Assembly (NCBI GenBank): GCA_965204655.1
Contig: OZ241998.1
Span: 2,170,001-2,234,000, forward strand
From: CATQHL01 sp965204655
Lineage (GTDB): Bacteria > Actinomycetota > Acidimicrobiia > Acidimicrobiales > CATQHL01
DNA: 64,000 bases
Direction: 5' to 3'
The first letter of the stretch is position 1; each line of letters begins with the position of its first letter. The notes under the pieces were generated by a model that saw only the letters and a program-made list of their open reading frames with translations, did not search any database and was not told where the DNA came from. A program made the position numbers and the translations under genes. This document shows, piece by piece, positions 27,145 to 34,812 of this stretch.

Positions 27145-28083
27145 TCAGTGAGCAGACAGCAGCGACTTCACCTCGCAGAGACCCTCTATGTGGGTGTCCC
27201 ATTCCTCGGTGCTGCGGGCCAGGGGCACCATCAGCACGTGCCGCAGACCCGCTTTGACGTACCCGTCGAGCGTCTCGACAATCTCCGCTGGCGTCCCGCA
27301 GAGCATCTGTCGGTCGCCGTAGCCGTCGCCCACTTCGCTCCAGCGTCCGCCGCCGCTTAGGGAATCCCCTAGGCGGACTTCCATGTGGATGGAGATCGTC
27401 GGGCCGCCGTCTCTGTGATCCCGCTGTCGGCGCTGTTCTGGTTGTTCTTGCTGTTCCTGTTGGTGGGAGCGCAGCCTGTCCAGCCGCTCCTTGAACACAT
27501 CCAGGGGCGCCCAGGTGCCCATCCAGCCTTCGCTGCGCGCCGCCCGACGCAGGGCGCCGTCCGAGGAGCCCCCCACCCAGATGGGTACTGCTCCGGCGGG
27601 AGCGGGTTTGACGCGCACTCCCTTGAAGGAGAAGTGCGTGCTCTTGAACTCCGCAGCGCCCGACCAAGCCGCCCGCCAGCCAGCTATGTAGTCGTCCAGG
27701 CGCTGCCCCCGCTGCGCCATCGGCACGCCGCAGGCGGTGAACTCCTCTTCTAGCCAGCCGGCCCCGACCCCCAGGATGGTGCGCCCGCCCGCCAGCCAGT
27801 CGAGGGTGGCCCACTGCTTGGCGAACTGCATGGGGTTGCGGTAGGCGGGCACCAGCACGCTCGTGCCCAAGCCCACCTTGCTGGTATGGGCGGCTGCGGC
27901 GGCAAGCAACGGCACCGGTTCCGGGAAAAAAGAGGGCATGCCCTCCAGCGAGAGGGGGACAGCCACGTGGTCGGCCGTCCAGACGTCGTCAAAGCCCAAC
28001 TCCTCGGCGCGGCGAGCCACGGAGACTACGTGATCGCAGCTAGCCGAGCGCCCCAGTTGGGGTAGGTGCAGGCCGAAGCGCAT
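27145..28083 (-). CDS. LLM-class F420-dependent oxidoreductase
   Basis: 312 residues from ATG 28083 (MRFGLHLPQLG is the normal family N-terminus; the open frame to 28119 adds 12 residues that are part of a duplicated segment). Bacterial-luciferase-like TIM barrel: ARRAEELGFDDVWTADHVAVP, KVGLGTSVLVPAYRNPMQFAKQWATLDWLAGGRTILGVG split across strands, GAVPIWVGGSSDGALRRAA, and CGTPAEIVETLDGYVKAGLRHV near the end. This is the TIGR03619-like actinobacterial group that uses cofactor F420 (some use FMN). The region around residue 210 holds a Gln/Glu-rich insertion (QQEQQEQPEQRRQ). The substrate is unknown. The start codon region is one copy of a 37-nt repeat. Confidence 0.85.
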   Translation of the reverse strand: MRFGLHLPQLGRSASCDHVVSVARRAEELGFDDVWTADHVAVPLSLEGMPSFFPEPVPLLAAAAAHTSKVGLGTSVLVPAYRNPMQFAKQWATLDWLAGGRTILGVGAGWLEEEFTACGVPMAQRGQRLDDYIAGWRAAWSGAAEFKSTHFSFKGVRVKPAPAGAVPIWVGGSSDGALRRAARSEGWMGTWAPLDVFKERLDRLRSHQQEQQEQPEQRRQRDHRDGGPTISIHMEVRLGDSLSGGGRWSEVGDGYGDRQMLCGTPAEIVETLDGYVKAGLRHVLMVPLARSTEEWDTHIEGLCEVKSLLSAH

Positions 28084-28186
28084 CAAGAGACTGACCTTGG
28101 TGACCTTCTCAAGAGGCAACTTGACGTTCCGTGTTCGCTGCGGCGCTTTCGCATCAAGAGCCCGACCTTGTTGACCTTCTCAAGAG
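28079..28186. repeat. 37-nt direct repeat pair, 71-nt period; left copy holds the LLM gene start codon
   Basis: 28079-28115 and 28150-28186 match at 34 of 37 positions with a unique 34-nt spacer (28116-28149). On the minus strand the left copy runs from 32 nt upstream of the F420-oxidoreductase ATG to 2 nt past it, so the gene's translation-initiation region has been duplicated upstream of itself. A much weaker third resemblance follows at about 28201-28225. Confidence 0.8.
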
Positions 28187-28267
28187 AGTTGCTTTCTCAG
28201 GAGGCTGACCTCGGCGGTAGCCGCGGGGACGTTGAGGGTCATCCCCCGTGCGCAACTTTGCGCCCGC

Positions 28268-28487
28268 ACCATCTAGGCAGCGTCCCCGTCCAGGCAACGT
28301 CCCGTCCCATCTAGGCAAAGTCCCGTCCCGCCCGTCGGATCCCCGCCTGTCCCATCCCGTTCATCGGGTTTCGCATTGTCCCGCCCAGGCAGCGTCCCGT
28401 CCCATCTAGGCAAAGTCCCGTCCCGCTCGTCGGATCCCCGCCTGTCCCGTCCCGTTCGTCGGGTTTCGCATCGTCCCGTCCCTCGGA
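28268..28487. repeat. Tandem repeat with 95-bp unit (about 2.3 copies)
   Basis: A partial unit at 28268-28305 is followed by a full unit at 28306-28400 and a second from 28401 to about 28482. Each unit carries CCATCTAGGCAAAGTCCCGT, GTCGGATCCCCGCCTG and CGGGTTTCGCA. The many TCCCGTCCC steps make it C-rich on the plus strand. It fills the gap between two genes read leftwards; no gene was seen in 28120-28487. Confidence 0.8.
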
Positions 28488-29492
28488 TCAGAACCTGAAC
28501 CTCGGATACGGCGGGTGCACCGAATACTCCACCACCCCGTAGCCGCGTTCGCCAGTCTCAAGCACCTCAAAGTCAAAGAACGGCTCGTGGCAATCCAGGC
28601 GGGCCTCGGCGTCGTTCTCGTCGCGCATGAGGCCGTTACGGGTGTGAGCGTGTTTGCGTCCGGTGAGCACCGTGAGCGTTTCGCCGTCGGTCAGTTCGAA
28701 GGTCATGCGGAACGACATGGCCGTGCGCTCGTCGTCTTCCATGCGGGGCGTGCAGGTGGCGCCGCGGATGGGGCGGGCGCCTGAGGAGTCCGCCACCCAC
28801 CCCCCGGTGTGCGCCCTTCCCTCAGGGATGGGCTGGGTGGGGCTCATCCAGCCGAAGGAGTTGAGGTGACGTTCAGGGAGCTGAACCGACGGCCAGAAGT
28901 GACCCCAGGAAGCCTGCTGCGTCTTGCGTCTCTTCGGTTCCCAGGGCGAGGGTTCCTTGAACCGGTAAGTCCAGGAGTGGTCACGATGCGACCAGCAGGA
29001 AATCTCCCGCCTCTCTCCCGCCCTCGGGCCGCCGTAGGTTTCCAGACTCCCCGAGCAATTGAGGGCCTGTTCGTAGTGGCCGCCGTAGTCTTCGTAGGTC
29101 GCCAGCGGGTTGCCTCCCAAGCAGTCGGCGTAGTCGAACGGGTCGAAGCGAGCGTCGAAGCGCAGGTCGAAACCGAACTTGTCCCCGTCGAACTCCCAGC
29201 GGTAACTCTCAAAGGGACTCAGCACAGAGAACTTCACCCGCCCGTCGCCTAGTTCATCAAAGGTCGGGTTTCCCTCCAGCGGACGGCGGGACGCCCACTG
29301 CTGATGCACCCCGTCTATCACGTAGAAGGCGCTCGCCCTCACGTAGGAATGCGAAAGGCTGGCGTGGATGTGGTTGATGCCGAACACGTCGGCCTCCCGG
29401 TCGGTTACCGAAAACCAGAAGTTGTCGCTCCACAGCCCCGACCCGCCCTCGGGCGGAAGGTGCAGGTACTCGTCCTGTGCAGTGATCGTCAT
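28488..29492 (-). CDS. DUF7064/AttH-like lipocalin-fold protein
   Basis: 334 residues, rich in Trp, Tyr and His, with no signal peptide. The opening GLWSDNFWFSVTDREADVFGINHIH, the central ISCWSHRDHSWTYR and the C-terminal FFDFEVLETGERGYGVVEYSV fit the two-lobe AttH/CrtC-like lipocalin proteins (DUF7064/7065 in current family naming) seen in actinobacterial and proteobacterial steroid or terpenoid gene clusters. The catalytic role is unclear; CrtC relatives hydrate double bonds. It lies 61 nt after the selenoprotein gene in the same direction, so both could be co-transcribed. The family name is from memory and only moderately sure. Confidence 0.65.
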   Translation of the reverse strand: MTITAQDEYLHLPPEGGSGLWSDNFWFSVTDREADVFGINHIHASLSHSYVRASAFYVIDGVHQQWASRRPLEGNPTFDELGDGRVKFSVLSPFESYRWEFDGDKFGFDLRFDARFDPFDYADCLGGNPLATYEDYGGHYEQALNCSGSLETYGGPRAGERREISCWSHRDHSWTYRFKEPSPWEPKRRKTQQASWGHFWPSVQLPERHLNSFGWMSPTQPIPEGRAHTGGWVADSSGARPIRGATCTPRMEDDERTAMSFRMTFELTDGETLTVLTGRKHAHTRNGLMRDENDAEARLDCHEPFFDFEVLETGERGYGVVEYSVHPPYPRFRF

Positions 29493-29553
29493 AAATGGTC
29501 TCCTGGGGCGGGCGGCGGCGCTTTGGCGGACGCCGACTCTAACCCTCGGCTGC

Positions 29554-30144
29554 TCAGAGCGCCGTCAAGTTCGCTATCAGGTCGTCGGTGAGCGCCGAGG
29601 CGTAGCTCTGCAGCTTCTCGGAGTTGACGGATGAGATGGGGTGCGGCACGGACGCCACCTGGTAGTGGGGGGCGCCCATTCCTGCGGCGAACTCTTGAGC
29701 GATCTCCGTGAAGGGCTCGGTGAGTATCAGGGTGGACGGGACGCCCCTGTTCTCCATCATCAAGGCGTCGTGCAAACTGCACGCAGTGCAGGCTCCTCAA
29801 TCGCCCACCCCAGAGATGACCATGCGAGACCGAGCGGCGATGAGGTCGGCGGTGCGGGCGTCGAGAGCGGCGCTGGCCGAAGGTTTAGTGTGGACACTCA
29901 CCTCGGCTAGGGGAAGGATTTTCTTCACCGCTTCTGCTGCGCCTAGGAGCAGTTGCTTGGCGTTGGGTTTCCCGTTGTCTATCAGGGTGAGGACGCCGAG
30001 AGCGCCCTCGTCGGGGAGTTCCCTGGCTGCGAGAGAGATCGTTTCGGAGCCCCCCTCAAAGTCCGGCCTCACGACCCTGATCGTCTTCCGGCTGGTGCTC
30101 GGCTGTTGGGCGGTGCTCGGTTCTTGGCCTGGCTGGATGCTCAC
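29554..30144 (-). CDS. UGSC-family selenoprotein with in-frame TGA (Sec) codon
   Basis: A single frame runs from GTG 30144 to the stop before 29554 if the TGA at 29799-29797 is read as selenocysteine: 196 residues. Around it the protein reads VISGVGD-U-GACTACSLHDALMMENRG, matching the U/C-G-S-C motif that names the UGSC family; here Ser is Ala (UGAC). Both halves are clearly one protein: before the TGA a Rossmann-like strand with VLTLIDNGKPNAKQLLLGAAEAV, after it PSTLILTEPFTEIAQEFAAGMG. A 6-bp stem with a 3-nt loop begins 5 nt after the TGA, where a bacterial SECIS is expected. Ordinary annotation would split this into two hypothetical proteins. Redox or reductase function is likely for a Sec-x-x-Cys centre; the substrate is unknown. 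Confidence 0.82.
29777..29799 (-). promoter_or_regulatory. Sec codon plus candidate bacterial SECIS hairpin
   Basis: TGA at 29799-29797 is followed by CTGCAC-TGC-GTGCAG (29791-29777, read on the minus strand), a perfect 6-bp stem within the coding sequence. The short spacing to the codon suits SelB-dependent recoding. The stem also encodes the conserved Cys-Thr-Ala-Cys part, so conservation alone could reflect protein constraint. Confidence 0.6.
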
Positions 30145-30434
30145 GCTGCTCTCCGTCTTGAGGTCTTACGGCGTTCTGCGAACTCTACGACGGCTTGTGG
30201 AACTTCCGGGGGAGGGCTGTGGATTTCTCGGCGCTTTTGCTGCATTGTGTGCGCCTTCCCCCCGCTCACGTTCAGCCCTGCCGCCGCCCCGTCGTCACAG
30301 CCCTGTCGCCGCAATTTGGTAGCCAAGACCTGGAAAGAGGGAAAGCGCAAGCTGGGGTTGGGTTGGGGTTTTGGGGGCCCCAGCTTGCGCTGATCTGTGG
30401 TAATTCTAGACGACCGCGACTCCCGCATGCAACC
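30145..30434. other. Intergenic region with a 14-bp perfect hairpin
   Basis: 30344-30357 and 30378-30391 are perfect inverted complements (AGCGCAAGCTGGGG and its reverse) around a 20-nt G/T-rich loop. The hairpin lies between the selenoprotein gene and its probable partner upstream. No T run follows on either side, so it is not a standard intrinsic terminator; attenuation or an mRNA-stabilising role is possible. Short open frames here look like shadows. Confidence 0.6.
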
Positions 30435-31553
30435 TTAATCTGGAATTTCTTGGGAATTCCTTGGGGGATGGCTGGGAACTTCCTCTGATTGTTCAAGCAC
30501 TCGCCGCGTCACCGCCTTGGAATGCAAAGTGGGCGCCCAGGAGGGGATGTAAGCTGACCATCCTGCGCCGTGCCCGCCCGCCGTCACCACGAACAGGTCG
30601 TCGGGGGACTTCACTGCGGGGAGTTTGCCGTCTGGGCCGGGGGTCATGTCGTGCTGGGAATCCTCTTCAATGATCACGCCCGCAGACCTGATCTCCGTCG
30701 GAGAGATGCGGCTGGCTTCCGTCAGATATTCCTGTACCGAACGGCGGCTCCATCCTGCCCCTGTCAAGGCCGCGGCATGTTCCGGCCCTAGCACCACCAC
30801 GCCCTGACCCCCCTTCCCGACTGCGTAGGTTGCGGGGGAGCGCATGGCGGCCGCCATCGTGTCGAGAATGCCCTTCGGGTCGGAGTTGAGGAGGTTGGCG
30901 ACCTGGCGGGGGCCTTCCGTTCCCAGGATGGTGACGGTGGAGTCCTCCTGAGCGAAGCCCAGTTCGACGCCCAGGGGCTTCCACGGCTCGGGTGGGGGGT
31001 CTTCCGCCAAGCACATAGAGATCTTCCCGGGATGACCTAGGGAGGAGGCGTCGAGGTAGCCCGGGTGGGCGTCGAAAACGTTGCGCGCCACCAGGCGCAG
31101 CGTCCTTCCCACCACGGCGTTGGCGCGCCGGCTGCCGCCTAGGGCGTTGTGTTTGGTTGCCATCCCTAGCTCCTCGGTGACCGGCCCGCTGACTATCAGG
31201 CAGAACGCCGCCCCTCCGGTGCTGGTCATGACGGTGTGAGCGTTGAAGACCGGCTCCAGCATCGCTCCGAGGGCGGCGACCGCTAGGGGGAAGTGCTCCG
31301 GAGCGCATCCGGCCATCACGGCGTTGGAGGCTGCCTTGCGGGCGCTCAGGCTGCGGCTGCGTTGAGGGATTTCTCCGAGAATCTCCTCGCCGTCTAACCC
31401 GGCGCGCTCCACCAGAGCGGCCACGCGCTCGGGGGTGGGGGCGACCACGGGCAGGCCGTCTGTCCAACCGCGGGCGCAGAACTCTTCAAAGAGTTGATCT
31501 TCGTCTACGTCCAGCGTGTCTTCAGGCATCTGGGGTAAGGGTGCTTGGAGCAT
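30435..31553 (-). CDS. Conserved protein of unknown function, probable partner of the UGSC selenoprotein
   Basis: About 372 residues from ATG 31553 (the frame allows a TTG at 31565). Recognisable features are FEEFCARGWTDGLPVVAPTPERV at the N-terminus, a Gly/Ala-rich middle (MTSTGGAAFCLIVSGPVTEELGM), LGHPGKISMCLAED and the C-terminal DDLFVVTAGGHGAGWSAYIPSWA. No signal peptide or membrane segment. I recall GWTDGLPV-type proteins beside, or fused to, UGSC-family proteins in other genomes; here it precedes the selenoprotein gene by 290 nt in the same direction. Three cysteines (CARGW, GCAPE, FCLIV) could pair with the selenol. The function is not known to me. Confidence 0.65.
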   Translation of the reverse strand: MLQAPLPQMPEDTLDVDEDQLFEEFCARGWTDGLPVVAPTPERVAALVERAGLDGEEILGEIPQRSRSLSARKAASNAVMAGCAPEHFPLAVAALGAMLEPVFNAHTVMTSTGGAAFCLIVSGPVTEELGMATKHNALGGSRRANAVVGRTLRLVARNVFDAHPGYLDASSLGHPGKISMCLAEDPPPEPWKPLGVELGFAQEDSTVTILGTEGPRQVANLLNSDPKGILDTMAAAMRSPATYAVGKGGQGVVVLGPEHAAALTGAGWSRRSVQEYLTEASRISPTEIRSAGVIIEEDSQHDMTPGPDGKLPAVKSPDDLFVVTAGGHGAGWSAYIPSWAPTLHSKAVTRRVLEQSEEVPSHPPRNSQEIPD

Positions 31554-31625
31554 TGCGTTAGCCAAGTTGTGGACGGTGCTGAACGTCGCTGACCGGGTGG
31601 GGTGGCTCAGGCTGGAGCATTGTGC

Positions 31626-33392
31626 TCAGTCGAGTTGCAGCCGGGCAGTCGCGGCCACCTCAGCGATGGCGTCTAGTTTCTCGCTTATTTCGGGGTCGAT
31701 CTCGTCCTCGGGAACGTACTCCGCTAGTTCATAGAAGCTTTTTTTGGCCATCTGGTTCGGAAGTCCGAGGCGCTTGTAGTAGTTCTTGAAGAGTGGCGTC
31801 AAGAAGTCGTCGCTGGCTTTGATGTCGGGACCCCAGGGGCTTTTCTGGCCCAATACCGCCGCAGCATCGGCGACCTCGCGAATCGCTTCCTGCATGGCTT
31901 CAAGCCTCCTCTTCCGCTCGCCCTCGGCGAGCAGAGACTCGGGCTCCCAAAAGGCCTTGCGGCCGGTCTCTTCTGCAAATCTCTCCAGAGTCGATTGTGA
32001 GCACAGATAGTTTTCGATCTCGCGCCGCCCCCACACCAGAACATGGACAGGGTTCAACTTGGACAAGTCAGACTCAATCCGGTCAAAGAGGGCCACTCCC
32101 TTTAGAGCGGGCACAGCCTCTTTGAGTCCATGAAAGTGCCGGCTGACTTCCGAGGGTGTATTTCCCACGTAGCGGGCAAAGGCAGAATCAAGGGCTTCGA
32201 GCGCTTCGTTATGCCCGAGGCGTTGAGCGAATGCCTGTAGAACCGCCAAGTCGGTAGAACCCTCAAGGTAAAGAACCCACCCCTTCTGGCTTGCAAGCAA
32301 GAAGTGCTCGTGTCCAATTTCCCCTAGTGACTTCGATACTTGACTGCCGCGGTTGTCTATTCGACGAGGTCTGCCCACGTTCCAGAAGGCGATCAGCAGA
32401 TCCTTTTCGGCCGCCTCGTTAAGCAGGACTTCGGAGTGCGTAGCGACTACCACTTGGTTGCCGTTTTCTCTCCCAAGCCTGCTGATCAGGTCGTAGACCT
32501 GTCTCTGCCGCAAAATTTCAAGGTGAGCGTCGGGTTCGTCGAGCAGAACGACCGTCTTGGGGTGGCTGTACAAGTAGGCGAGCAGCAGCAGGCACTGCTG
32601 CAGGCCCCGACCGGAAGAAGAGAGGTCGAGTGTGGCTCCCCGTCTTTGCTTGGTTTGTGCTTCCTTGTAGGTCATCTTTAGTTCGCCGCGCTCCTCAACA
32701 TAGATCGGCGGGTTGAGTTCGGCGCCAAACATCTTGCGGATCTGCTCGACCAGCGAACCCCAGATCTCAAGGTTTTGGTCGTATATGAGGAAGCACAAGT
32801 TTCGGAGCACTTCGGCGGTTCTTCCTTCGCCGATCCTCACGTTTATGGCTCCCTGATCAAGGCGGGTTTCGTTTGCCGCTAGCCCGGACATCGGCGGGAG
32901 GTAGGCGACGTTCGCCGAAGAGGCTTTCTTAAAAACTTCCATCCGGTCAGTTTCTGCTTCTTCGCTGAGTCGCAGCGGACGGCAGTAGAGGGCTTCGGCG
33001 TTGTTGTAGTCGAACTCCAGTCCGCATTCCCAAGTTTTGCCGTCGGTTTCCCCTTCTACGGATATGTCGATTCTTATGTTGCTGGTCTTCTGTTTGCCTT
33101 CTTCCCGTCGCCCGTACCTAGTGCGTAAGTCTCGCCAGAGGAGGTTTGCAGAAGGAACAGGCACGGCCAACAGGTCGTGGCGGTTAACGGCGACTCCCGT
33201 CCGCAACTTTGCGGAGGGTGCCTCGGAGCGTTTTTCCAGCCAGCGCTTCAGCCCGACGTTCCAAAGAGCCAGGGCCTGCAGAGCGGAGGTCTTCCCGGAA
33301 TTGTTCGGGCCGACGAAGACGACCGGGCTGCCCAGTTCAATCTCGACTTCCTCAAAGCGTTTGAAGTTGCGGATCGTGAGCTTGTTCAGCAT
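31626..33392 (-). CDS. OLD-family ATP-dependent endonuclease (AAA ATPase + Toprim)
   Basis: 588 residues. N-terminal ABC/SMC-type ATPase: MLNKLTIRNFKRFEEVEIEL, Walker A FVGPNNSGKTSALQALAL (near 28), signature LSSSGRGLQQCLLLLAYLY, Walker B VVLLDEPDAHLEI (near 278) and H-motif VVVATHSEVLLNEA. C-terminal Toprim: GWVLYLEGSTDLAVLQAF (catalytic Glu) and HVLVWGRREIENYL. This is the OLD architecture of P2 Old and Gabija GajA: nucleases that nick or cut DNA and act in phage exclusion. No GajB-like UvrD helicase is adjacent, although a UvrD-like protein sits at 5773-8028. A tiny CRISPR array lies right upstream, so this spot is a second small defence site. Confidence 0.85.
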   Translation of the reverse strand: MLNKLTIRNFKRFEEVEIELGSPVVFVGPNNSGKTSALQALALWNVGLKRWLEKRSEAPSAKLRTGVAVNRHDLLAVPVPSANLLWRDLRTRYGRREEGKQKTSNIRIDISVEGETDGKTWECGLEFDYNNAEALYCRPLRLSEEAETDRMEVFKKASSANVAYLPPMSGLAANETRLDQGAINVRIGEGRTAEVLRNLCFLIYDQNLEIWGSLVEQIRKMFGAELNPPIYVEERGELKMTYKEAQTKQRRGATLDLSSSGRGLQQCLLLLAYLYSHPKTVVLLDEPDAHLEILRQRQVYDLISRLGRENGNQVVVATHSEVLLNEAAEKDLLIAFWNVGRPRRIDNRGSQVSKSLGEIGHEHFLLASQKGWVLYLEGSTDLAVLQAFAQRLGHNEALEALDSAFARYVGNTPSEVSRHFHGLKEAVPALKGVALFDRIESDLSKLNPVHVLVWGRREIENYLCSQSTLERFAEETGRKAFWEPESLLAEGERKRRLEAMQEAIREVADAAAVLGQKSPWGPDIKASDDFLTPLFKNYYKRLGLPNQMAKKSFYELAEYVPEDEIDPEISEKLDAIAEVAATARLQLD

Positions 33393-33469
33393 GGCGTCGC
33401 AGGGATTCGCACGCTCCGATGCTACCTGACGTCCCGCGGTCGTTTTAGAGCGTCGCTGGGCAGTCGGTG

Positions 33470-33650
33470 TTAGTGCCGTCGACTAGCGACGCCGAAGTTA
33501 TGGGAGGGCCGGGTGGCGAACCTGGCGGGGGTCGTGGTAAGCGTGGTACCGCCGGCTAGCAATGCCGGAGTTGTTGAGGACTACGCCGCGAAGGTGAAGG
33601 ACCTGGAGAACCAGGTGGTACCGCCGGCTAGCAATGCCGGAGTTGTTGAG
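33470..33650 (-). CRISPR. Mini CRISPR array: three 36-nt repeats, two 36-nt spacers, no cas genes in the window
   Basis: Identical 36-nt repeats at 33543-33578 and 33615-33650; a decayed 37-nt copy (about 73% match) at 33470-33506. Both spacers, 33507-33542 and 33579-33614, are exactly 36 nt and unlike each other. The repeat contains a CCGGC...GCCGG stem with a 7-nt loop. The degenerate copy normally marks the leader-distal end, which would put the leader at about 33651-33840 and transcription on the minus strand. No cas gene occurs in the 64 kb, so the array is an orphan served by a remote locus, a relic, or a newly born array. Confidence 0.75.
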
Positions 33651-33843
33651 AGGGGTGGAAGACGCCGATGAGAACTCCTTGGATATCCCAAATAGGGCAA
33701 CTGGAGGGGGCAATGCCAAGCCCGCAAGACGCCCCGCGAGTTGCTTACCAACCAATCGTTTGATAACTAATAGATGTGAACTCCATCTCATCTCGGAGGC
33801 ATCCTTTCTCCTGCGCACCCGCCTACCCCTCGTGTGATAACCA

Positions 33844-34812
33844 ATGAACTCCCTTTCACCCGAGAGCGCTCACCCTGACCGATCAAAGATCGCTTCGCTT
33901 GCTGAGGTCGCCGCGTCTGTGCCCGACGGGGCGACCGTGGCGCTGGGCGGCCTCTCAATGAACAGCGCCCCGATGGCGTTCGTACGCGAACTGCTCCGGC
34001 TACGCAAGCGCGACCTGAGCGTCGTGGCCATCGTGGCTGGAATGAGCGTGGACTGGCTGGCCGCTGCGGGCTGCGCCAAGAGGGTGATCACCGGGCTGGT
34101 GAGCTTTGAGGGCTTCGGCCTTGCGCCCAACTTCCGGCGCTCCGCCCAGATCGGGGAAGCGCCCGGCGGGCTGGTGATGGAGGAGTACTCCGAGCACCTT
34201 CTCATCTGCCGCCTCCAGGCGCAGAGCCAGAAGTTGCCGTTCGTGCCCACCCGTGCCGCTCTGGGAACCGACGTGCTGGCGCTCCACGCCGATACCGGGA
34301 CGCTGCGTCAGGAGGTCGACCCGGTCACCGCTCAGCCGTACGTGGCGTGCACTCCCCTCGCCGTTGACGTAGCCGTGGTGCAAGTCCACGAAGCCGACGC
34401 CCTCGGCAACGCCCGCGTGAACCCCAAGCTCATCTGGATGGACAACGAGATCGTCAACGCGGCGGAGCGCACCATCGTCTGCGCCGAGCGGATACTTGAC
34501 ACTGAGGCTTTCGTCGCCGAGCCGCACCGCACCACCTACCCCAGGTTCATGGTGGACGCCGTCTGCGAAGCTCCGTTCGGCGCCTTTCCCACCTCGTGCT
34601 TCCCCGACTACGGCCACTACGAGCCCTTCTTTGCGGAGTATGCGGCGGCGGCTAGGTCGCCGGAGGAATTCGAGGCGTTCTTCGCAGAGCGCGTGGTCAG
34701 CCCCGAAAGCTGGACGGCCTTCCTCGATGCCAACGGCGGCCCCAGGGCGCTGATGGACATCCGCGCCGGCGGGGCAGAGTCAGCAGCGGTCGCAGAGGAG
34801 GCGGGGCGGTGA
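33844..34812 (+). CDS. CoA-transferase family protein, alpha subunit (IpdA-like)
   Basis: 322 residues, family I CoA-transferase alpha fold: VAASVPDGATVALGGLSMNSAPMAF (glycine loop binding CoA), then FVRELLRLRKRDLSVVAIVAG, and a C-terminal half with VAVVQVHEADALGNARV. Size and pairing fit glutaconate CoA-transferase-like IpdA, which with IpdB hydrolyses the last steroid ring (COCHEA-CoA) in actinobacteria. The beta gene follows with a GTGA overlap (34809-34812), so both subunits are made together. Dehydrogenases of steroid type lie downstream in the same direction. The steroid role is inference from neighbours and family. Confidence 0.85.
   Translation: MNSLSPESAHPDRSKIASLAEVAASVPDGATVALGGLSMNSAPMAFVRELLRLRKRDLSVVAIVAGMSVDWLAAAGCAKRVITGLVSFEGFGLAPNFRRSAQIGEAPGGLVMEEYSEHLLICRLQAQSQKLPFVPTRAALGTDVLALHADTGTLRQEVDPVTAQPYVACTPLAVDVAVVQVHEADALGNARVNPKLIWMDNEIVNAAERTIVCAERILDTEAFVAEPHRTTYPRFMVDAVCEAPFGAFPTSCFPDYGHYEPFFAEYAAAARSPEEFEAFFAERVVSPESWTAFLDANGGPRALMDIRAGGAESAAVAEEAGR

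Noticed and set aside
29493..29553. A separate 73-residue gene at 29554-29775 and a 115-residue gene at 29797-30144
   Set aside because: Both are in the same frame and form one UGSC-type protein across a TGA; no ribosome site supports a second start.
31531..31627. Possible duplicated gene start (TGGGGT...TGGAGCATTG) at a 67-nt period
   Set aside because: Only two short blocks match, with nine mismatched positions between them; too weak to add to the repeat-spacer group.
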